From Euonymus europaeus (lineage: Eukaryota > Streptophyta > Magnoliopsida > Celastrales > Celastraceae), in the NCBI GenBank assembly GCA_963580455.1, contig OY756970.1, positions 5,208,001 to 5,272,000 of the forward strand: DNA of 64,000 nucleotides, given 5' to 3'. The position numbers and the translations under genes were made by a program. Position 1 is the stretch's first letter; each line of letters opens with the position of its first letter. Below are positions 1 to 10,919 of the stretch, in pieces. The notes below the pieces were generated by a model. That model saw only the letters and a list, made by a program, of their open reading frames with translations, was not told the origin of the DNA and made no database searches.

Positions 1-324
1 TTTGCTTTACATCTATGAGGGATGAAGATGTACCAAGACTAGATGAGAAATTTTTGGTGGCGAGGCATGAAAGTCGATGTGGCTAGATTTGTGGCAAAGT
101 GTTTGACATTCAACAAGTGAAGGTAGAGCACCAAAGATTAGCGGGGTTAATATAACCATTACTATTGGCACAATAAAAATGAGAGAGGACATGATGGACT
201 TTGTGGCGGAGTTAACGATGACATCTAAACAATGTGATACAGTTTCAGTGATAACTGATAGATTGACCAAGTCAACTCATTTTCTATCAATGAACAAGAT
301 GGACACCTTTGAGTCATTGAGTAC
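1..324 (+). pseudogene. Ty3/gypsy integrase relic, left part
   Basis: Conceptual translation gives the remains of the region just before and at the start of a plant Ty3/gypsy integrase. First comes a 'WWRGMK-DVARFVAKCLTFQQVK' type stretch (the zinc-binding H2C2 region, with mutations). Then, from about 190, comes MDFVAELTMTSKQCDTVSVI, where intact elements have 'MDFV-GLP...D-IWVIVDRLTKSAHF', followed by DRLTKSTHFL. Stops and frame changes make it non-functional. The reading continues after 2489 on the far side of a solo LTR, so 1-324 and 2490-2690 were once contiguous. Confidence 0.8.
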
Positions 325-822
325 TGTAGTACCCCATTTTTGTCCGGACACTTGTTATTTTTAATAACATGATAATAAAAATTGAAAAAAAGGAAAAAAC
401 AAATAAAAAAGAGCATCTCCAATCAATCCCAAATTAGCCCAATTAAGCCCAAATAACCAAATGCCCGTTGCTTAACCCATTATCCAAAATGCACCAAAGC
501 CCAACAATTTCGGCCCAAACCCTACATCAAAACTATCCACCTAAGTCCTAGCCCTAGCCCTAAAAAGACTTGATGAAAGAAAAAAGAAAAGCTTTTGGTG
601 AATGGGAGGCGCTGGCACAAGAGGTCAAAGGTGGGGGACTAGACGGGAGAAAGTAAGAGGGAAGGTGGGAGACAGCAGGTAATGGAGAAGGTAGCGGAAA
701 GGGAAAGGTAGTGGAAAACAGAGAGGAGAGATGAGTTTTAAAAGGGGAGAAAAGAAAGAGGAAAGGAGAAAATAAGAGGGAGGAGAGTGGATTTGGAGGT
801 GCTGCGCCAGTTTTCTGGACGG

Positions 823-1145
823 AACGATCGGGGAATGATCTGTGGTCCGATCGGAGTGAAATTCGGATAGTAACTTCAGAACACTTAGAGCTTTATTCTG
901 ATCGGTGCGATTGCCATTTGAAGGTGTCTATCTACCCCGGTTTCCGATAGAAATTGACTGCAATTTTGGGGTGAAGAGACACTGCACACAGGTTTTTCAA
1001 TCAACGATCGGGGAAAGATCCGTGGTCCGATCGAAGTGAAATTTGGACAGTAACTTCACAACACTTGGAGCTTTATTCTGGTCGGTGCGATTTCCATTTG
1101 GAGGTGTCTATTTACCCCGGTTTCCGATAGAAGGTGACTGTAATA
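823..1145 (+). repeat. Tandem duplication (period about 180 bp) inside the solo LTR
   Basis: Two imperfect copies start with 'aacgatcgggga' at 823 and at 1003. Both continue through 'gtggtccgatcg', 'gctttattctg', 'ggtgcgatt' and 'ccccggtttccgatag'. The copies differ by scattered substitutions, so the duplication is not recent. Confidence 0.85.
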
Positions 1146-1714
1146 ATAGGTTATTGTGGATTTTTGGATCTGGTTTTGCTGGTTTGCTGCTCTGTTTCTT
1201 TGTTTGCAGGCTGGACGGGAAGAGGCGGCAGGGAAGGAGCTTCTGGACGTGTGCTGGAGGAGACGATGAACAGTAGTGGGACGTTGGGCCAGGGATGGTT
1301 GTTGGGCCGGTGGTAGATTTGATGGTTGTGGGGCCGGGTTTCTGTTTGTATCATTGTGGGCCGATTTTGTTGTGTTTTTGATGGGTTCTGTTTATATATA
1401 ATGGGCTGGGTTTGTGTGTTTTGGTTTGTATTCATAATTTTAAAGGTGTGTTGGGTTCTGAATTTATTGGGCCTGCTGGATTTGTTTTGGGTTTTTTTTA
1501 GTAATAGGTTGGGTTGAGTTGTTATTTTCATGATATTTTAGTCCCAAATCATGTAATAAAATAATAAAATAGTAAAGTAGTATAGACATTAATTAGATTA
1601 ATATGCATGCTTGTATTTAACTTTATAATTTATTTTAGAATGTATATTTAAATAATTTCCAAAAAAGAATGAATCAAATCATACAATTTTATATATTCAA
1701 TCCGCGAAACATCC

Positions 1715-2103
1715 GAGAATATCAACGTATTGGTTTCTCGAAACATCCATTTCTTTCAAACCATTCGATCTTGTTTAGAGAATATCAAAGTATTGGTTTC
1801 TCGACACATCTTTCATCCAAACTCGAGAATATCAAAGTATTGGTTTCTCGACACATCTTTCATCCAAATTCGAGAATATCAAAGTATTGGTTTCTCGACA
1901 CATCTTTCAAACATTCGAGAATATCAAAGTATTGGTTTCTCAAGGTTTTTCTTTCATCCAAATTCGAGAATATCAAAGTATTGGTTTCTCGACACATCTT
2001 TCAAACATCCGAGAATATCAAAGTATTGGTTTCTCAAGATCTTTCTTTCAATCATTCGAGAATATCAAAGTATTGGTTTCTCAAGACATTTCTTCCAAAC
2101 ATC
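1715..2103 (+). repeat. 47-bp minisatellite, eight units, in the solo LTR
   Basis: Eight head-to-tail units begin with GAGAATATCAA and contain GTATTGGTTTCTC, starting near 1715, 1779, 1826, 1873, 1917, 1966, 2010 and 2057. The related LTR at 54848-57900 has only two diverged units (about 56750-56860), so the array expanded in this copy. Each unit is bounded by the inverted pair GAGAA/TTCTC. Confidence 0.9.
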
Positions 2104-2489
2104 CGATTATTTCAGTTCCGTCCAAAGGGATTTTACAGTATCCGTTAAAACAATTATTTTCATCATTTATTCAAAATTAATGAAACTTTTTTCTACCAAT
2201 TTAACCATAATCGATTTTTCCGATACATAAACAATTTGAGACATACAAAAATATTTTTAAGGAAAAGCATAAACAATTTAAAAGGCAACCGACTAGGGAG
2301 TTGTGGGGTGCCTAACACCTTCCCCACACTCAATAGACCCCCTTACCCATTTTCTTTGGTTCGCAGACCTAACATTTAGTGTCCAATTGCACTATAATCA
2401 ATTGGTGGCGACTCTTACATTTTCTTACATTTTACAGACATTTTCTCAACAGCGCCGGTACGCGTCGTGATTTCGGTTGCGACAAGTAC

Positions 2490-2690
2490 CTTGTCTGTGC
2501 AAGAGATAGTCTCACTCCATGGAGTGCCACTAGCTATTGTGTTGGATTAGAATCAATGATTCACGAATAGATTTTGGGGCAATTTCAGCATACAATAGGT
2601 AAATAGGTAGATTTCAAAATGCCCTATCACTTGGTAAGTGATGGACAAAGTGAGAAAACTATCCAAATTTTAGAGGATATAGCCATAGAG
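2490..2690 (+). pseudogene. Ty3/gypsy integrase relic, right part
   Basis: Directly after the second AGTAC, translation continues the integrase core. It reads 'SVQEIVSLHGVPLAIVLD', the usual 'LYVREIVRLHGVPVSIVSD' segment that carries a catalytic Asp. A degraded stretch follows, then 'MPYHLVSDGQSEKTIQILED', the 'AYHPQTDGQSERTIQTLEDML' motif with the catalytic Glu. Several stops interrupt it. Confidence 0.8.
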
Positions 2691-3078
2691 CCTCCTCAGA
2701 CCAACTGTACACCTCTTTAAAAGAGAAAACATTTCCCTCTACAGCATCCTTCAGAGACTCCAAGTCTTCAATGTTTTGCACAAAACCGCTGAACTAAGAG
2801 GTCAATTGCAATAATAGAGTACTACTTTAGTCAAAACACCGAGGAGAAAGATGAATACATTTCGAAGAAGAATTACTTACCTCTATCAACTTTACAACAG
2901 ATCCAGAGATCTTTTCTTAGTGGACACTTGAACAGCTCGGTGCTGATCAAAATAAGTGGACAACTTCTCGACCATCTCTAAAGCAATATGAGGATTAGAG
3001 GCACTATCAGAGAAAGTTATGAATGTCCGTCATCTGAAAAGTAGAAGTTCCTTGAGAAACATGAACCTGTTCCAACCC

Positions 3079-3495
3079 CTACACATTCTCCGGAGGATAC
3101 TCTACAACCCGAAAGCCTAGAGTCAAGATCAGAGCCACATGGCTAATGGCAATAGAATTGCCTTTACCTTGATCAATAGCAAAAGAAACTCGCTTACTGA
3201 CATATTTGTAAAAGGACAAAGAAAAATTTATGAATATTGATAAACACAATAACAAACAAAGCAAAAAAAGACAAATAAATAAAGAAACCCCCACCTCACC
3301 TAACTTTCTCGAACTCGAGCTCTGTGTGAAGTCGTTAGCAGACCAAACGATAGGGATAGTAGGACGAGTAAAAGCAAATTTTAAATTCAAATACCAGTTG
3401 AGCTCCTCAACAGGAAGCTGGGGGATCCACTTAAATTTGTTTAACTTAGGGAGAACCGAGCTCATTGGGAAATGAAGCTCTTCACCCTTAGGCAA
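3079..3495 (-). pseudogene. Possible retroelement gag-like fragment
   Basis: A 138-codon minus-strand frame has a charged, aromatic-rich N-terminal part (KFKWIPQLPVEELNWYLNLK, PTIPIVWSANDF). This resembles gag-like or transposase-associated plant repeat proteins, but no catalytic motif is visible. After 'SSSSRKLG' the sequence turns into a T-rich, intron-like stretch with a GTGAGG donor-like start. I do not recognise the family with certainty. It lies in decayed repeat DNA. Confidence 0.3.
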
Positions 3496-4189
3496 AGGAA
3501 GTTGGACAAAAGTGAAGCCTCTTCTTAAACTTCAAATAGAAAATGTTAAGGTTCCCCAATGCCCGACCAAAAGAAAAGATATCATGTAGAACATTAGGAG
3601 AAAAGGAACACTAAACTGGGCACAATAATGTAACACAATATCGAGGAATACCTAAGAATTGGGAGCTAAACAAGCTTGATAGATATCAAAGTGAGAAAAT
3701 AAAGAACTAATGGTCGAAGAAAAATGAATCTAAGTTCCATACTGAAGGGAAGTAGTAGAAATAGCAAACTCTGCACAACAGGGTTGAAAATATGAAGATC
3801 CAAGCTGAACAGACCTACAAGGATATGAAATGTTATATAATTTCTGTAAATTCTCTACCCCGGCTGTCGAGAACGTACAAGTGAGGTTCCTCGTTTCCAC
3901 CAATCTGTCTCCAGCGGCCCGAGCAGCTATTAGCGTCCTCAGGATGCTCGACATAAGGAATGTTCAAAATTCTCCTCGTTGGAGAGGACTTAACACCAGA
4001 AGCATCCAAGGAAAAACCTTCCTTGGCATACTCTAACACACAATCTAAACTATTTGATGCAAAGAGATAAGACATTTTTTGTGCCTTATAGAAAGAAAGA
4101 GAAGAAAGGATCTTGCTCTCAAAGAAGTGAAAGCTCAGTAGAAAAGGAAGCTCGGATAAGGATTGCTCAGGGCTCTAAAAAAAGGCTTC

Positions 4190-5030
4190 AAAAGTAAATA
4201 AATGAATGTGAATTCTTCCCTATTTATAAGGGAATATCGCCTCCGATCAATGACAACAATGGAGAGACCTTTCGTATCCTCACATCCGAGCCATACATCT
4301 GAGCCATCAGATCCAAGCCATACATCTCATGTTGATCAAATCCATACCATTCAAACTCATGACATTTAATGCATTCCTCAGAGAATGACTAAGCAATCAT
4401 GGTAGAGCAATTTTCAAAGCTCACAGAATTGTAGACCTACCATTGGTCAAATCAATTGACCAATCACAAGTCTGAGGACATGTGATGATACCAAAAATAT
4501 CCTTCATACAAATCATGACATGTGGCAATGAAATAGCCAGATAAGTACATTGCTCACCCTCTGAGAGCTGCCTTCGTTTGCCTCGGTGACGATGCACTAA
4601 GATTCCTCAGAGATAGATTAAGGATGGACTTCCTTTACATGAGCATTAGTCAAACAACCATGAAGGTAACTTCCTAATAAAATAGGGACTTCCTTCAATC
4701 AAGGATAGTTTCTTACTATGATAGGAGTTTCGTTTTAAGCGAGAGACAGACGCCTATTAGGAGTAGAACAACTCCATCAATATAAAAGACACCTTCATCA
4801 GGGACACTCTAACCATAATTGATAGCCTTAAAAACTATTATTTTGAGAGCTTTGACCTACTAGAACTCGGAGACTTGTTCCTTCACATTTTGACTTGAGC
4901 GTCGAAGCTCCCACGCCGAAGAACAACCTTTGCCAGACCGTGTTTGCTTAGTATGTAGGAGCTCATTATCGGAAGAGAAGCAACATCAAGATCCTAGCTC
5001 AGCCATATCCTGATAGGTCAGCAAATTGAA
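4190..5030 (+). repeat. LTR-like remnant, plus orientation
   Basis: A non-coding stretch has a TATA-like 'aatataaaagacacc' near 4778 and, about 110 bp further on, 'tgacttgagcgtcgaagc' (4891-4908), a sequence typical near the end of some plant gypsy LTRs. A closely similar motif lies on the opposite strand at 6701-6717. Exact borders and a target duplication are not visible. Confidence 0.35.
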
Positions 5031-5049
5031 CAAGTTTTGCAATGTTTTA

Positions 5050-6590
5050 GATATTTTGGTCTTGAATTTTTCCTCTCTCACGGGAAGTACTTACCTCTTG
5101 AATTCAAATATCAGTAGATTGATATAGCTTGAAATATTGCTTTTTCTTTTCCATTTCCCTTTTTTTAAAAATATTATCTAGTCGTACAATATGAATTGAG
5201 AATTTAGTCTGATATCAAGATGACCTTGCTTGACATTTTACAGATGGGGAGTTGGGAGCCCCTCCCAACCTCTGTTTGACAAAAATTATGGGTGGGATTT
5301 GCAACCCCTTTGAGCTCTTTTCAAACGCTATAAATTTGGATCCCTCCTTCGTAAAATGCCAAGCAAGACCTCTTTTTTTTTTTGTTATCTGTCAACTCTG
5401 GTCAAGAAAAGGAGGTAATTGGGGAATTGAGCCTGACCTATTTATCATTCACAGGAGATTTGTTTACCATAAATGGCCTTTTTTGAAATTTAATATAGAC
5501 TGAATGTTTCAATCATTCTTTTTTATCAGAAACCTCAAGTTTAGTGCTAAAGGGATACATTGTACTATTCAAGTTTATTTTTTTTGGCGTCTCGATTAGC
5601 CATAAAGCTCACATTCTAAAACACTGCGGAAATAAGTGGGGAAGATAAAGACCATTTGATCCGTTTTCTGTCATTGTAAGGCTTTTGATGGTCATTGGAT
5701 GGCCTTAATTTTCCACATCTTCGTCTACTTCTCAAATAAAAATACTGTATATGTTGGTGCAATAGAACATTTTGTACAATTAGATGCAATTTGTTCAAGC
5801 TCCATCAAGAATGGTTCAATTTTCTTGACAAGAAGCAAATTTTGATGTTTATTTGAAGTATTCTGAAAGTGTAAGCATGCTAGTAATAAGAAGGGACAAG
5901 TGAATATGAATTTGGACCCGGTTGATGGTCGATTGCTACTCGGATTCTTAAGCTTCCCAAACTATTGAAGCTAAGAATTGACTAATCTAAGCTTATCCAA
6001 AACATCATGGGGAGGTCACGTTAATTGACTTGGATAACAAATTGCTGTAGTTTTTTTACTGTGACAATTCACATTAGTTGTTCTGCTTCTTTATAGTATT
6101 ATGTTATGTTATTATTATTATTTTTTGCAGGGCAGTGCGGATGCTAGGAATTTCGTTGGCTTCTCCTCTTTTGACATTTGATTCTGCAACATGATTACTC
6201 TTTTGTACAGTAAGTTACTTCTGGTAGTTTATAAATTACAGAATTGGGTTACTAGAATTGAAATAGAGTTGGCAATTGAAACCATTGCCAATGCATATGT
6301 ATTTGTGAGGAACCAAAATAGAACTATAGCATCATGAATAATTTGTCTTGCTTTTCTGTTTGCCTAATTTTTTCATTCTGAACAAATCTCACAATTGACC
6401 TTCAAGCTATGCCTTCCCTACAACTGAAGATTTTAATTCATGGAAACCACTAAGCCCCATGTCCGCCATAAATTAAGTTGACTATGTTCATGGTAGCAGA
6501 AGCTTTCTGTTTTTGGTTCTTGATTTGTCCTGTCACTGGCTAGGGGACCCATTTAGTCTCTCAAGTATCACCTCTGATGATGTCAAAATC
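5050..6590. other. Unassigned AT-rich DNA
   Basis: There is no ORF with recognisable similarity. One short exon-like stretch follows a 'ttttttgcag' acceptor-like site near 6130 and reads AVRMLGISLASPLLTFDS before a stop. It might be a leftover of the broken mTERF gene downstream, but this cannot be shown. Confidence 0.3.
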
Positions 6591-6599
6591 GTGCATTTG

Positions 6600-7420
6600 G
6601 GACAACAATGAATATGGTCAGACTTCTTGTTACTGAGTTTGATGACCTGCACTACGAGCAAACATAAGCTGAGGAACCCCGAATTGTTTCGGGAGATCTG
6701 CTTCGACTCTCAAGTCAGTATGATGATTCGGAGTTAGGAAGGTTCGGTCTAAGAGAGCTTTATCAACTTAAGTAAAAGTAGCACATGTGTGATTAAAATT
6801 TTACTTATAATGAGGCTCCTTTTATAGTGACTAGAGAGTCCTAATTCTACAAGGAGTTAAACTCTCTCATTCTTTACCTGACCATCTTTATTGGAGTTTT
6901 AATCCTACTGGGTCTCTACTGGATAGGACTCTTGAGAGGAAACTGGATCTTGTTGCGATTAGGAGTGAACCGGGCAATTGACTTGCATGTAAGCCAAGGT
7001 ACCCATCATGTGGGAGGAGAGGATGGCCAAACGAGGTTTTGTGGTCAAGCTATCCTATGCGATCAAGTCATCTCATGTGAGAGGATAGGATGACCAAATG
7101 AGGTTTTGTGGCCAAGCTATCCTATGTGGTCAAGCCATCTCATGTGGGAGGATATGATGGTCAAACGAGGTCTTGTGGCCAAGCTATCTTATGAGGCCAA
7201 GCCATACCATGTGACCGAGCTACCAACCGAAGTATCTGGATAGGAGGGCCTCCCAATTGTGGCTCTTGCACTGACTGAGGTGGATGATGTGGGTTGTCCG
7301 ATCGAGGTGAAATGTGATACATGTCATCCTGTGATTGGTCGGACTAATTTTGCTCTATCAGTCTCAATCGCATACTCTACATCAATGAAGACTTGGCACA
7401 CCCCCACTTACAAATGTGGT
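6600..7420 (-). repeat. LTR-like remnant, minus orientation
   Basis: On the minus strand a TATA box 'ctataaaaggag' (about 6827-6816) is followed by 'ctgacttgagagtcgaag' (6717-6701), the same motif order as at 4778-4908 on the plus strand. The upstream part contains a tandem repeat (6995-7215). No clear termini or target duplication. Confidence 0.35.
6995..7215. repeat. Tandem repeat, period about 75 bp, three units
   Basis: Units share 'catgtgggaggat', 'atggccaaacgaggttttgt' and 'ggccaagctatcctatg'. The three copies are about 85-90 % alike by eye. The array lies inside the minus-strand LTR-like remnant. Confidence 0.8.
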
Positions 7421-7972
7421 TTTTGAATCATTGTGTCTCTCTACACTAACCAGCATATACATCGTTATATATCTCAATCATATCAATTTCTTGCACCATC
7501 ATCCCCATCATTGAACCTGTTGTGCTGTCCTTTTTATCATCACTATCATACCATTCAGTTCTCTCTTTACAGGTCCTCTATCAACTTAATTTTATTTGTT
7601 TTTACTTTTACTGCATCCCGCGGCACTTTTATCATCGATTGCATCGCGTTTACCATCATAAAAATTACCTACTACTTTCACTAAGCTCAACGTGAATCTC
7701 TTGTCTATATGATCCACATGGAGTTGAACCATACTTTTTGCTAGTTGAATGAATCAACAAATTGGTTGTGAAAATACATAACAAATGGTAATACAGAAAC
7801 ATAAAAATCAGGTCATTTGAAGTTCTTAATGCACTTAGTTTACACTGAGAGTATGTTGACAAATTATTTAACATGCATCTGTGCAGCAAAATACATGGTT
7901 TATCTTTTGCGAACATCTTAACATTCTCTGAAACTTATTTTATGTTACTTTTGCACACTGATCTTGTCACAG

Positions 7973-8347
7973 CTCCCCTATCCTCGAAGGAGCGGAAAAC
8001 TGGCACCCAAGATATGACAACAATGGAAGCAAGCAGACAAGCTTTATCTGCATTTAGTTTCAGTGTCGAGGAGGAGGACAAGATACTGGAGTGGAGCGAA
8101 AAATTGAAGTCCCAAAGTATGAATCTCTTAACAAAATTTCGTATGATGATCTCTTAAAGGTACTTAAAAAATTTCCTGGAGTTCTTGGTTGTAGTCTTGA
8201 ACATGAGTTGAAAACTAATGTGAAGGCTCTGTAAAAGCTTGAGAATATAAGGAAAATCTCTACGAAAGCTTCTTTGAAATCCGAAAGAACTGGGCTATAA
8301 TTGTTGATTGCATGTGGGAAAATGCATTAGATGCTGGGTACGGTTTT
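7973..8347 (+). pseudogene. mTERF-family protein, C-terminal exon, broken
   Basis: Translation in changing frames gives the end of a plant mitochondrial/plastid transcription termination factor-like protein. It starts after an acceptor-like 'tcacag' with SSKERKTGTQDMTTMEASRQ, then LSAFSFSVEEEDKILE, then (after a frame change) ISYDDLLKVLKKFPGVLGCS and LEHELKTNVKAL, and ends GYNC...CIRCWVRF before a stop. The KFPxVLGxS pattern is the mTERF helical repeat, and a Cys-rich CTRCWVRF terminus is known from some plant mTERFs (mTERF5/MDA1-like; assignment tentative). Compared with such proteins a segment after DKILE is missing. There is at least one frameshift, and in-frame stops fall near 8231, 8296 and 8311. 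mTERF proteins bind organellar nucleic acid; this copy should not. Confidence 0.75.
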
Positions 8348-8449
8348 AACTCTGAAATAGTTCATCACATACTTTTTTTCTATTCACCACACAGGAGCAG
8401 AAAAAAAAATAAAACACTGTTCAAATTCTTTTCAAATGCATTTGTGTGT

Positions 8450-8469
8450 ATATATATATATATATATAT
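8450..8469. repeat. (TA)n microsatellite
   Basis: A run of alternating T and A within an AT-rich stretch just downstream of the mTERF relic. Confidence 0.9.
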
Positions 8470-8968
8470 GTAAGTTGATTATATATATGTTTTCATTGTA
8501 TTAGGATGAGTCTTCAACTCAATCGGGACTGGCAAGCTTCCAGTTCTGGTTGAGTCCGTGAATGCGGTTATGATATCATGGCAGCAGTTTTTCATGTTAA
8601 TGGCTATTTCATCGGGAAAGAATGAAGGGATGCATGCTTTATGCTTGGCAATTCAATACCAATTGTGTATCATACATGAGCACGTACACATGAATCGTAT
8701 GACTATCATACCATTAATTAATTGAAATTTCTCATCTTTTAAGTAACCAGGAAAAGAAAGGCAACTCTTTGAAATGACTAAGTTGGCTGGGGACTAATGT
8801 TTTCAGTAGAGAATTTAACTTTAAACACTTTGCTGTTAGTGAAGGTATTTCGAGAGAGACGATTCAACTATCTATGCTAGGGGTTTACATGGGTCATAAA
8901 ACAAAGAGAGAAGAAATGATTCCTTGTCATAAAATGATAAAATAGAGAGTTTGATCATTTTCTTATGG

Positions 8969-9184
8969 TGCATATAACACACACATATATAAAAGCTGTT
9001 CTAGTGCGGTATGCAGCACATAAAATTACGTGGAGAACATCCGCACAGTCGTTGGATAAAGTGCGGCTGCGGGGCCCGAAGCGTATACCGGCACTCCATC
9101 TAAGGATGAGTGTGGTGTCCCGCACATAATTTTATGTGCGGATACTGCACTCGAGAACTGTTATATATATGTGTGTTATATACG
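8969..9184. mobile_element. MITE-like inverted-repeat element, about 215 bp
   Basis: The first ~58 bp (from 'tataacacacacatatat', through 'ctgttct.gtgc.gtatgc.gcacataaaatta') are an imperfect inverted copy of the last ~58 bp ('taattttatgtgcgg' to 'atatgtgtgttata'). A short GC-rich loop lies between them. Size and terminal inverted repeats fit a non-autonomous DNA transposon. The target duplication is unclear because the flanks are AT repeats. It ends about 290 bp upstream of the GASA start codon. Confidence 0.65.
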
Positions 9185-9405
9185 TGGGATTCAAACTCCA
9201 CAATAGAAGAATACATTTTCTTTTCTTGTGGCAGCAGCAGCAGAGAACGAGGTGTAATAATATTTGATCCTAAAAGACCGTTGTTGCGTGTATTTAATTG
9301 GTATGAACACCATTCCCGTCTAAAATTAGCCAATAAGAACTGCAAGTGAATAGGCAAAGTTTTCTTTGAAACTGATGCACACGTAATAAAGAGCACTAAA
9401 CTTGG

Positions 9406-9420
9406 CCCTTATATATAAGA
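9406..9420 (+). promoter_or_regulatory. TATA box of the GASA gene
   Basis: 'ttatatataaga' lies about 60 bp upstream of the ATG at 9473, in a suitable place for a short 5' UTR. A CCAAT-like 'agccaataag' (about 9327) and an ACGT-core 'cacgta' (about 9379) lie just upstream. Confidence 0.7.
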
Positions 9421-9472
9421 GAGGACACAAACCTCTTGTATGCTAAACAAAAGCCAGAAAGAATTATCAATC

Positions 9473-10121
9473 ATGGCCAACACCAAGACTGCTACTAAAG
9501 CACTAATTTTAGCAATTCTTTGCACCCTCCTTGTGATCCAGGTATGTAATTGCCAAGACTAATATCCTACATCGGATTATCATAAACGCAAAGGGAAAAA
9601 GTCTTGCACTTCTCACACAATAAATGCGGTTTTTTTATCACTATAGAGATATTCTAAAAGAAGAAAAAAATTCATGTGGCCCGTGATTTGGAGCGGAAAA
9701 TATTTATTGATTCACTTGGGCTTGAATTTCTACCAATAATCCGTCCTTATGCAGTGAACAAATTATATACGCTTCAATAGTTATGTGATTTTAAGTTTAT
9801 TAACTTGTTTCTATCGACTATTTTCAGCTGGAGGTACGTACAGTTGCATCACAAAAAATAGGTAAAAATCTCATATAAATACAGTAAGTAATTCAAATTC
9901 TTTCTTAGTTTTTTTTTTCTGCATTTAAATTGGGTGCAGATTGCAAACCAAAATGTGAGTACAGGTGCAGCAAGGCATCAAGGCACAAGACGTGCATAAG
10001 GGCATGTAACACTTGCTGTGAGAGGTGCAACTGCGTCCCGCCAGGAACTTCTGGAAATGAAGATGTCTGCCCCTGCTATGCTAATATGACCACCCATGAT
10101 GGTAGACACAAATGTCCTTAG
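9473..10121 (+). CDS. GASA/snakin family cysteine-rich secreted peptide, three exons
   Basis: Exons 9473-9541, 9828-9861 and 9940-10121 have GT-AG introns and phases that join cleanly to a 94-residue protein. The N-terminus (MANTKTATKALILAIL..., Leu/Ile-rich) is a signal peptide. A short variable linker follows. The last 60 residues are a complete GASA domain with twelve cysteines in the family spacing C-x3-C-x3-C-x8-C-x3-C-x2-CC-x2-C-x-C-x11-C-x-C-x12-C, ending KCP. Family members are secreted peptides linked to gibberellin and other hormone responses, growth and antimicrobial defence; the specific role here is unknown. TATA box, initiation context and splice sites are intact, so it is probably functional. 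Exons 1 and 2 are too short to be found as ORFs alone. Confidence 0.93.
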
Positions 10122-10149
10122 TAATTAATTAATTAATTAACTAAAGTTT

Positions 10150-10912
10150 TATATGCCATTTCTGTAATAATTTTACACATAATTAAAAAAAATTAATTGG
10201 TGGTTAAAGAACTCAAAACAACTTAATAAGGACTTTTGTTCGATTTCAAGATTTTGTTACCCTCGGACCCGCACGTACTTATTTTATTAAATAATATTGT
10301 CTTCTCCATTTAAATGCAAAAGCTCATTAATTTGGGAGAGTGCATATCTAAGTGGCGAGCCAACTTGAAGACATTACATGTGACTCAAAGGAGGGCTTCA
10401 AAGCACCCAATATTATAGCTAAAACTTTGATATTTCCCCTCTAAAAATAATGAAAAACTCTAAGCGTTGATAACTGTTGGGTATCCCTCCCTATGTGAAC
10501 TTTTTACCTGTGACTCAAGGTGGTTTAAGTCCTTTGGTCTTTCAATAGCTTCCTTGGTAAGTTGGAAATATTTCTTGACTCTTAGAGAACACCACAAGAT
10601 AGTGAGTAGAGACAAATAGGGGTGTTTGAGTGGCATCAACTTTGGTTAATGTTTTGGTCTCTTACTTAACAATTTTCTGCACTATTTCTTGTTCTCTAGA
10701 GTAGTGAGTTGTAGGAGTGAAGTACGGTTTTCAATTTTATTTTAGATCGAAATTCAAAAAACCAAAAACCAAGGTTTAGAATATATGAAAAATTAAATCG
10801 AACCGAGTAATATATAAAATCAAACCGAATTGAAATTTATTAAAGTGTTCGAATTTTCAATTTAAATTGAATTAATGCATCACTTGCACATAAATAAATA
10901 AATATATATATA
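10150..10912. other. Intergenic DNA downstream of GASA
   Basis: AT-rich sequence with no recognisable gene. It presumably holds the GASA 3' UTR at its start ('taattaattaattaatt') and ends in a (TA)n run next to the inverted-repeat element. Confidence 0.5.
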
Positions 10913-10919
10913 TATATAA

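Larger units (their letters stand above)
325..2484 (+). mobile_element. Solo LTR of a Tat/Ogre-like Ty3/gypsy element
   Basis: The segment starts TGTAGTACCCC and ends GGTTGCGACA. It is flanked by a perfect 5-bp target duplication AGTAC (320-324 and 2485-2489). Its last ~200 bp (from 'gggagttgtggggtg' near 2297) match the end of the larger LTR at 54848-57900 almost base for base, and its first bases match that LTR's start. No internal domain lies between the duplications, so this is a solo LTR left by LTR-LTR recombination. It sits inside an older gypsy integrase relic. About 2160 bp. Confidence 0.85.

Noticed and set aside
1151..1531. 126-codon minus-strand ORF
   Set aside because: Low-complexity Thr/Gln/Asn-rich frame opposite a G/T-rich LTR stretch; no domain.
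1715..2103. CRISPR-like array
   Set aside because: Head-to-tail minisatellite without unique spacers, inside a plant LTR.
1669..2230. Overlapping ORFs of 159 and 166 codons with repeated ENIKVLVSRHIF or EYQSIGFS peptides
   Set aside because: They are the translation of the 47-bp minisatellite; the unit is read in several frames and has no start context or homologue.
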